This document shows positions 58,405 through 64,000 of a DNA stretch of 64,000 nt, piece after piece. Where the stretch lies: the NCBI RefSeq assembly GCF_033955345.1, contig NZ_CP138332.1, positions 3,224,001 through 3,288,000 of the forward strand. The letters run 5' to 3'. Numbering within the stretch: position 1 is the first letter of the stretch; every line of letters starts with the position of its first letter. Under the pieces are notes generated by a model. The model was not told the DNA's origin. It was given only the letters and a program-made list of their open reading frames with translations, and did not search any database. Source of the DNA: Sphingobacterium bambusae (GTDB taxonomy: Bacteria > Bacteroidota > Bacteroidia > Sphingobacteriales > Sphingobacteriaceae). The translations under genes and the position numbers were made by a program.

Positions 58405-61368
58405 ATGGGAAATAGATCGTTGCGATCCTATATTTTTTTTGTACACTGCTGTGTGTTTCTGCTCGGCTGCGGTAGCGTTATGGCCAATTCCCCTTATCGG
58501 CAGGTGCGTATTCTAGAAGGTATTGATAAAGAGCATGTGATGTTTAGCCGCGCAGCAAAGGATGCCGAGGGTATGATCTGGGCGGTAGCGGGAGGCGAGC
58601 TCTTTCGCTATGATGGGGTGCATGTGCTGCCCTTTGCCAAGCTGTATCCCGGACGGTTGCCCTTTGATGAGATTCAAGATCTAAGCATGGACCCTTGGGG
58701 CAGACTATGGTTGAATAGCCGAAATGGGATCCTTATCTTTGATTTAAAAACATGGAAATTTTGCTATCAGCAACCCTTTGCTGAAAAACTGGTACACCGC
58801 AAGGCGGTGGGTTTTGCGCGGATGAAGGATGATTTTTTCGTGGCTACCGACCGCGGGGAGGTCTACCAGATTACTGCCCAAGATAAAACCTTTCTGTTTA
58901 GCTTTGACTATGCCAAAGGGCTGGGACGGACGCCTGTGGGAAAGCTCTTCGTGGCGGATGAGTCGGCTATTTGGCTGGCTATCAATGAAAAACTTTACCA
59001 TTACGATAGGCGGGGCGAGAAAAGACGCCTGCGCGCTATTCCCTCTTCTATTTTTGAACAGCTGGAAGATTTGCTGCCCCTAAAAGGCGGTCTGCTATTG
59101 CGGAACTACCGTGATGGATATTACCTGTATGACGGGCGTCGTTTTGTATTGTCTACCCTCAAGAGCGAGCATGAACATGATTTCACCAATTGGAACCATT
59201 GGGCTGTTGCGGATGGGGATAAAATCCGTTTTTTTCATCGTAATGGCCAATATTTCGAATATAGTAGGGATATTGCTTTTAGACGCCTGAAAGTGGCTAG
59301 CCATCGTTTGGCGGAAACGGTGCTGTACAAGCGCCTCAACCATTGGCAGCGAAACGGCGATGAGTGGCTGCTGTCTACGGATCAGGGGCTATATGCGGTA
59401 TTTCCTGCGGAGATATCCTTTGACTTTGTGGATGCTGGCAGCACGCGCGGCATGATCAAACAGCAGGGAAATTACTTTATTGGTGGCTATGGCTATATGC
59501 ACCTATTATCGCCCACGGGGGCGGTGCGCACTTTTACCGAGGCTCCCGAGAAGAATTACTATGCTTTTCTTCCTTTAACGGCTGATACAGCGTTGGCGGT
59601 GATCGAAGGGGAGTTCTTAGCTTACCTGCGGCATGGTCAATATGCCTCGGCTAGCATTCAGGTGGATAGCAGATACCGTAGGCAGTTTAGCACCATGGCA
59701 CACTGTGCTGCCCGACTGCATAGCGATACGGTGTTGGTGGGCACGGCAAATGGTATTTGGCGTTATGCGCTCGGGTCGGGAAAGGTATTACCCTTGCTAG
59801 ATAAACGGGGAAAGCTCGTGGGCGACGGTATGCGGATGCTGTCGATTCGTTACAGCGATGGTTTGCTCAGCTTTTCGGGTGAAGATGGCTATTTTGAATA
59901 TCGACGGAACATGGTCGAGAAGCGGTATCCCTTGGATGCGGCCAACCTGTCGATATACGATCACGTGATCTGCCAAGGAAAAGTCTATTTAGCGACGAAA
60001 GGTCGCGGCCTGGTAGTGTTGGAAGATGGGAAAGCGAGTTTGTTCCGTGTCGAGCAGGGATTGTCCAGTAACATCGTTTACCAGCTGTTCAACTATAAAG
60101 GTGCCATCTTCGCGGGCACCCGCCGCGGACTATCGGTCAAGATCAAGGATAAAATTTACAACTACCACATGGCCGATGGATTGCCTTTCGAGGAGTTCAA
60201 CCACAAGGCTTTGTATTACGATGCTGCCGAGGAGAAGTTGTTTATGGGAGGCACCGAGGGCTACATGGTTTTTAATCCGCAGGCCTTGCTGCAGCTGGCT
60301 GAGCACGACTATGCGCCTAAACCGGTGGTATCCTCTCTGCATATTGGTATGAAGACCAATCTTTTTCAACATAACTATGCTTGGAACGAATTGCGGGATA
60401 CGCTCGACCTGCCCCGAGAGGCGGTGATGTTTACCATGGATTTTGCGCGAACAAATTACTACCGACAGGGCTACGCCATGTACTATAAGATTGAGCCGCT
60501 GATGGATGGCTACCAGGAGATGCCCATGTCTAACCAGATTAACCTCTCGGGCATGACAGCTGGCGAGTATCGTATTTCCGTGAAAGTTAGCCCGAGCAAC
60601 ACCGCCCATACCGAAACATGGAGTTGGCTGGTGAAAAAACAACCGGTGTTTATGGAGACACAGGGCTTTTATTTCTTGCTGTTGCTGGGCGTTAGCGGGG
60701 TGACCACCTATGTGCTTTTTGAGCGTAACCGACGCAAGCGAAATGAGAAATTGTTGCGCCGACAAATCTCTAGCGATCTGCACGACGAAGTAGGCGGCCT
60801 GTTGACGGGCATATCGATGCAAGCCGACCTGCTGATGCTGAGCGGAGAAACGCAGGTGCAGGAGAGTGTGCTTTCTATTGGTCGGTTTAGTCGGGAGGCC
60901 ACACAGATGATGGACGATATTATCTGGTCGATAGATGGGCGCAATAACTATCAGGGAAGTTTGGAAGACCGGATCAAGTTCTTGGCCGCAAACATGTTGG
61001 AGCCCTTAGGAGCGCATATTGTATTCGACGTAGATATTGATTACGATAAAAGCTTGCGGCAGGTTGTGCGTCAACATGTTTACCTGCTGTTCAAAGAGAT
61101 GTTGCATAATATCTGTAAACATGCACAACCGAGCCGGATCGATATCTTGCTGCATTTTCAACGCGGCGAATTACGCTTGCGGGTGAGCAATGACGGTATT
61201 ATGCAGCCCTCGGAGACGAGGCGACTACGCGTAGGACAGGGCATGGGCAATATGGAAGATCGGGTAAAGCAAATTGGTGGTACCATAGATCGATGGAAGG
61301 ATCAGGCTTTCTTTATCGTGGAGCTCCGCGTGCCTTCGCGCAGAACAAAATTAAAGTGGTGGATTTAA
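58405..61368 (+). CDS. Propeller-type sensor histidine kinase (Reg_prop/Y_Y_Y/HisKA_3)
   Basis: About 987 residues: signal region, a periplasmic two-propeller sensor (about 45-640, repeats such as 'DPWGRLWLNSRNGILIFDL', 'LSSNIVYQLFNYKGAIFAGT'), a Y_Y_Y-like beta domain (about 650-735), one membrane helix ('FYFLLLLGVSGVTTYVLF' near 760), then a NarX-type kinase. The phospho-His is in 'SDLHDEVGG' near residue 795; the ATPase part has 'LFKEMLHNICKHA' and 'GQGMGNMEDRVKQIGG'. No DNA-binding domain is fused, so it needs a separate regulator, provided by the NarL-type gene two genes on. I chose the ATG at 58405. Confidence 0.9.
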   Translation: MGNRSLRSYIFFVHCCVFLLGCGSVMANSPYRQVRILEGIDKEHVMFSRAAKDAEGMIWAVAGGELFRYDGVHVLPFAKLYPGRLPFDEIQDLSMDPWGRLWLNSRNGILIFDLKTWKFCYQQPFAEKLVHRKAVGFARMKDDFFVATDRGEVYQITAQDKTFLFSFDYAKGLGRTPVGKLFVADESAIWLAINEKLYHYDRRGEKRRLRAIPSSIFEQLEDLLPLKGGLLLRNYRDGYYLYDGRRFVLSTLKSEHEHDFTNWNHWAVADGDKIRFFHRNGQYFEYSRDIAFRRLKVASHRLAETVLYKRLNHWQRNGDEWLLSTDQGLYAVFPAEISFDFVDAGSTRGMIKQQGNYFIGGYGYMHLLSPTGAVRTFTEAPEKNYYAFLPLTADTALAVIEGEFLAYLRHGQYASASIQVDSRYRRQFSTMAHCAARLHSDTVLVGTANGIWRYALGSGKVLPLLDKRGKLVGDGMRMLSIRYSDGLLSFSGEDGYFEYRRNMVEKRYPLDAANLSIYDHVICQGKVYLATKGRGLVVLEDGKASLFRVEQGLSSNIVYQLFNYKGAIFAGTRRGLSVKIKDKIYNYHMADGLPFEEFNHKALYYDAAEEKLFMGGTEGYMVFNPQALLQLAEHDYAPKPVVSSLHIGMKTNLFQHNYAWNELRDTLDLPREAVMFTMDFARTNYYRQGYAMYYKIEPLMDGYQEMPMSNQINLSGMTAGEYRISVKVSPSNTAHTETWSWLVKKQPVFMETQGFYFLLLLGVSGVTTYVLFERNRRKRNEKLLRRQISSDLHDEVGGLLTGISMQADLLMLSGETQVQESVLSIGRFSREATQMMDDIIWSIDGRNNYQGSLEDRIKFLAANMLEPLGAHIVFDVDIDYDKSLRQVVRQHVYLLFKEMLHNICKHAQPSRIDILLHFQRGELRLRVSNDGIMQPSETRRLRVGQGMGNMEDRVKQIGGTIDRWKDQAFFIVELRVPSRRTKLKWWI

Positions 61369-61382
61369 AATAACAGAAAAGG

Positions 61383-62177
61383 ATGATGGAAAATGCGTTA
61401 CGGAATTTGGCAATAACACTCGCGCTGACGGGGGTATTGCTGTGTATAATCGGGGTGGGGATGCGCTTGATAAAGCTTCGCAAGCATAATAGGAAAGCGG
61501 AAGTCTTGATTTGCGTGGCCGCGGCGGCGCTGTTGTGGCATGCCTTGGTGTATGTGTTGATTTACACCGGCCTCATTCGTGAGGTGCCCAATCTCTACAA
61601 CAAAGGTATTCCTTTCTATTACCTGATTGGACCAGCGACTTACTTTGCCACCCAGTTTACCCTATTTCCAAATAGCAAATATCCCAAATTCTGGTGGTTG
61701 CATCTTTTGCCGTTTTTCTTTGGGGTCATTGATGTTATTCCTTACGCTATCGCCCCCCTAGTGGAAAAGAAAGCGTTGCTGGAAAATGTGGTGCAAGACA
61801 TGAAGATGGGGGTTTTGCATCAATTCGGATACATTAATCAAAAATGGCATTATATACTGCGGTTCTTCTTAGCTTTCGTATATTTAATGGCGCAATGGAG
61901 ATTAATTTACGTGCATGATCATCGTTTTTCAGCACTGGCCCCTTCGATAAAAAGTTATATGATTTGGTATGCCTGTTTTTATTCCCTGCATCTTTTGATG
62001 CAAACGAGCTTGGTGCTCAGTTTGCTTTTCAACCAGCTGCAGTCTTCGTTTATTATGCGGGATATTGATCAGTTGATTTGGGTAAGTTTGTTTTACTTTG
62101 TGTTTAGTCTTTGGATATTTCTTAGCGCACTTTCTAAACCGCTGGGCTACTATGTCTATAAAAATGTACAGGCATAG
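61383..62177 (+). CDS. Orphan seven-helix membrane protein like the N-terminal domain of membrane-bound AraC regulators
   Basis: A 264-residue protein with about seven membrane segments. 'YYLIGPATYFATQF' followed by 'WWLHLLPFFFGVIDVIPY' resembles the membrane half of Bacteroidota AraC-type regulators, which normally continues into a C-terminal HTH. Here the protein ends after the last helix ('LSALSKPLGYYVYKNVQA') with no HTH. It lies between the kinase (14-base gap) and the response regulator (20-base gap), so it is probably cotranscribed and may sense a signal or modulate the kinase (inference). Confidence 0.7.
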   Translation: MMENALRNLAITLALTGVLLCIIGVGMRLIKLRKHNRKAEVLICVAAAALLWHALVYVLIYTGLIREVPNLYNKGIPFYYLIGPATYFATQFTLFPNSKYPKFWWLHLLPFFFGVIDVIPYAIAPLVEKKALLENVVQDMKMGVLHQFGYINQKWHYILRFFLAFVYLMAQWRLIYVHDHRFSALAPSIKSYMIWYACFYSLHLLMQTSLVLSLLFNQLQSSFIMRDIDQLIWVSLFYFVFSLWIFLSALSKPLGYYVYKNVQA

Positions 62178-62197
62178 GCCATCGTAATTGAAAAATA

Positions 62198-62830
62198 ATG
62201 GATAAAAAATACCGTTTGGCCATTGTCGAGGATCGACAACATGTATTGGATCTCTTAGCTAGTTTTTTCAGCGTCTCCAAATTTTTTGACCTGCAGCTCA
62301 CGGCAAACTCGTATGAGGCGCTGACCGATCGTTGGAAATCGCAACAGCTTGATATCGTGCTGAGTGATATCGGCTTGCCCGGTAAGTCGGGCATTGAAAC
62401 CACTTGGTATGTCAAACGACGGGCCCCCGATGTGCAGGTGGTGATGTTTACTGTCTTTGAAAATAAAGATGCCGTGTTTCAGGCCTTATGCGCGGGCGCA
62501 TCTGGCTATCTGCTCAAGGGGACACCGCTACCGCAGATCGAAGAACGCTTGTTGGAGGTGATGAACGGAGGCTCGGTGATGAGTCCGCAGGTGGCGCGCC
62601 TCGTCTTCGAGCATTTCAACCCGGCATTAAATGTCAGCAAATACGAAAAAACGGAACAATTAACGCCTCGCGAAATTGAAATAGTCTCCATGCTGCAAGC
62701 CGGCGCATCTTATAAAGAAGTGGCTAGCACTTTATTTGTAAGCGTCGATACCGTGAAGTACCATATTCGAAATATTTACCAAAAATTGCAGGTGAGTAGC
62801 CGAGCTGAATTGATTTTGAAGTATAAGTAG
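62198..62830 (+). CDS. NarL/LuxR-type response regulator
   Basis: A 210-residue regulator: receiver domain with acidic 'IVEDRQ' near residue 10, phospho-Asp in 'VLSDIGLPGKSG' near residue 58, and Lys in 'LKGTP' near 106. A LuxR HTH follows ('LTPREIEIVSMLQAGASYKE', 'VSVDTVKYHIRNIYQKLQ'). It is the obvious partner of the kinase two genes upstream. Targets unknown; the peptide and OmpA operons and the utilisation locus are candidates by proximity only. Confidence 0.92.
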   Translation: MDKKYRLAIVEDRQHVLDLLASFFSVSKFFDLQLTANSYEALTDRWKSQQLDIVLSDIGLPGKSGIETTWYVKRRAPDVQVVMFTVFENKDAVFQALCAGASGYLLKGTPLPQIEERLLEVMNGGSVMSPQVARLVFEHFNPALNVSKYEKTEQLTPREIEIVSMLQAGASYKEVASTLFVSVDTVKYHIRNIYQKLQVSSRAELILKYK

Positions 62831-62837
62831 TGGTGTA

Positions 62838-62962
62838 GTGACAGGGTGATGAAGTGACAAGCTGATGATTTGGTGAAAGGCTTTTCTTTCGTCACTTTGT
62901 AACCATATCACGTTGTCACAAAACAAAAAAAAGGCTTTCAAACGGGGAGAATGAAAGCCTTT
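62838..62962. other. Structured intergenic stretch with imperfect palindrome and leftward terminator-like hairpin
   Basis: An imperfect inverted repeat spans 62838-62919 (outer GTGACA / TGTCAC with inner GGTGAT / ATCACG). A perfect 11-bp hairpin follows (AAAGGCTTTCA / TGAAAGCCTTT, 62930-62962), with its A-run on the left, so it is a canonical terminator only for leftward transcription. No leftward gene is seen to its right. The sequence after it (CTAACCAATTATAAACCTAAATTATG) resembles the leader just before many susC-type genes in this phylum, but only a 24-codon ORF follows. Confidence 0.45.
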
Positions 62963-63136
62963 GCTAACCAATTATAAACCTAAATTATGATAGGACAAAT
63001 ATATGGACTATTTTTGATACAGCAAAACCGTTTTAGTAAAAAATTATTTCTGTATAAATAATAGGGCGGTAGGTTGCGGATCCTTTTTGGATTGCTAGCC
63101 ATTTTGAGAGGATGCTGTGGCTAAGAGAAGAGGCGA

Positions 63137-63219
63137 AATCAGATAGTTTACGGCCAATGCGTATGTGTTTTTCTTTTTCGGTATAGTTATTGCTAAACAC
63201 AAGATGCTGTTATCTGATT
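63137..63219. repeat. Nested inverted repeat
   Basis: AATCAGATA (63137-63145) and TATCTGATT (63211-63219) are perfect inverted copies, with GTGTTT / AAACAC nested inside. It lies 15 bases before the small membrane-protein ORF and could form a leader structure. Confidence 0.35.
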
Positions 63220-63234
63220 AGCGGCACATTGAGC

Positions 63235-63357
63235 ATGGAGAAATTAAGAAACCGTTACACACGTGCATCCTTGGCAGAGCGAAATCTTTGGGCATTTTCT
63301 GCGTTGGCTATTGTGGTCATTTTGCAGTTGTGTGCACTTATTGTTATTAACCCTTAG
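63235..63357 (+). CDS. Candidate 40-residue single-span membrane protein
   Basis: A short ORF: a basic N-terminal part ('MEKLRNRYTRASLAERNLW') and one hydrophobic helix ('AFSALAIVVILQLCALIVI'), ending NP. Charge pattern and composition are typical of a small inner-membrane protein with cytosolic N-terminus. It lies about 140 bases before the CapD-like gene in the same direction. No family recognised. Confidence 0.45.
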   Translation: MEKLRNRYTRASLAERNLWAFSALAIVVILQLCALIVINP

Positions 63358-63494
63358 ATTTTCACGATACCCCTATAATTTCATAGATAGTTTGCTGGTG
63401 CAGCAGAACTTGAATTGCTTCAGTCCTTAGCTATTAAATCATATGGAAGATATCGTGAATTATTCGTTATTTTGAGGAAAAATCGGCGCAACTC

Positions 63495-64000
63495 ATGAAG
63501 CTGAATTTATTACGAAGGAAGTTGAGAAAAGATAATCCCCGTTGGGTGATTCTTTTGGTGGACATGTGTATTGTTCTGCTCTGCTACCTCGTGTCTCATT
63601 ATATCGTCAATAGTTTTCGCGGAAATTTTAATGTGCTCTTGATGAGCAAAAAGAGTCTGTTGGTCTTGACGGTGTATACAGGTTCATTTCTGTACATGCG
63701 CACCTATCGCGACATTGTGCGGCACACCGGACTCAGTGAAGCCATACGGATCTTTAAGACGGTGTGGCTGGCTTGCATGCTCCTTTTCGTGATCAGTTTC
63801 GGTGTACGGCAGGTCTTTGTGAAAGGTACGCCTATTAGTGATTATCTCCGACAATCCTATGCCTTGATTTTTACCCATGGTTTTTTTACCATGGTAATGC
63901 TGGTGGCGGCGAGGGTAGTCTACCGGCAGCTTTACGAGGCCTTGTTTTTTACGAAACGAAAAAGCCGACATCTTTTAATCTTTGGCGCTTCAAGACCTGG
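63495..64000 (+). CDS. CapD/WbpM-like membrane-bound nucleotide-sugar dehydratase, 5' part (cut by window end)
   Basis: The open frame from the ATG at 63495 runs to the last base (168 codons seen). Four hydrophobic segments ('WVILLVDMCIVLLCYLVSHY', 'SLLVLTVYTGSFLYM', 'VWLACMLLFVISFGV', 'GFFTMVMLVAARVVY') are followed by 'HLLIFGAS', the start of the Rossmann domain. This is the plan of FlaA1/WbpM-type 4,6-dehydratases, which make precursors for amino-deoxy sugars, matching the aminotransferase/acetyltransferase pair in the EPS operon. A second EPS gene set probably begins here. Confidence 0.88.
   Translation, partial: MKLNLLRRKLRKDNPRWVILLVDMCIVLLCYLVSHYIVNSFRGNFNVLLMSKKSLLVLTVYTGSFLYMRTYRDIVRHTGLSEAIRIFKTVWLACMLLFVISFGVRQVFVKGTPISDYLRQSYALIFTHGFFTMVMLVAARVVYRQLYEALFFTKRKSRHLLIFGASRP

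Overview
The window reads as chromosome of a Bacteroidota bacterium, most likely in or near Sphingobacteriaceae (inference). The evidence is a SusC/SusD pair with a DUF3823 lipoprotein, a GumC-type exopolysaccharide (EPS) export system, fimbrillin/FISUMP-type lipoproteins, propeller-type histidine kinases, and promoters of the TTTG / TAnnTTTG kind. I see no rRNA, tRNA, CRISPR array or intact insertion sequence.

Layout. 1-8.7 kb: a polysaccharide-utilisation locus with the end of a SusC, then SusD, a DUF3823 lipoprotein, a tandem-domain GH43 enzyme and a GH2 glycosidase. 8.8-14.9 kb: a fused acyltransferase with a tiny upstream peptide ORF, a decayed Rpn nuclease, AraC- and Crp-type regulators, a possible small RNA, and a thioredoxin-like lipoprotein. 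15.0-18.5 kb: a WecA-type transferase, then a short peptide gene plus a fimbrillin-like lipoprotein. 18.7-45.7 kb: one long rightward EPS operon. It holds a second WecA-type transferase, an epimerase, a Wzx flippase, an aminotransferase, acetyltransferases, about eleven glycosyltransferases, a Wzy-like polymerase, a five-gene peptide-tailoring/export-like module, Wza and a Wzc kinase, and it ends in a strong terminator. 45.7-58.2 kb: three more short-peptide plus fimbrillin-like pairs and three OmpA-type barrel paralogues. 58.4-62.8 kb: a sensor kinase, an orphan membrane domain and a NarL-type regulator. 62.8-64 kb: a structured non-coding stretch, a tiny membrane-protein ORF and the start of a CapD/WbpM-like enzyme cut by the window edge.

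Most notable candidate. Four 58-63-residue peptides share one plan: an N-terminal YxxP-hydrophobic motif, an acidic ELE-like patch, an AA(x)S(A)T junction, and a C-terminal (V/I)(E/D)DW or related box. The Trp lies 12-13 residues from the end, and the last residue is Leu or Phe. Each gene sits directly upstream of a large FISUMP/fimbrillin-like lipoprotein gene. YxxP is also the core of lasso-peptide leaders bound by PqqD-like recognition domains. The EPS operon carries an S24/S26-type peptidase, a PqqD-like protein, a nucleotidyltransferase-like protein, an ABC exporter and an HPr-kinase-like protein in a row. A palindrome, TTGTAG-N8-CTACAA, recurs upstream of the EPS operon and of three of the peptide-containing operons, often overlapping a TAnnTTTG promoter box. 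Together these suggest a co-regulated surface system of EPS, peptides and lipoproteins. The link is inference and no step of it is proven here.
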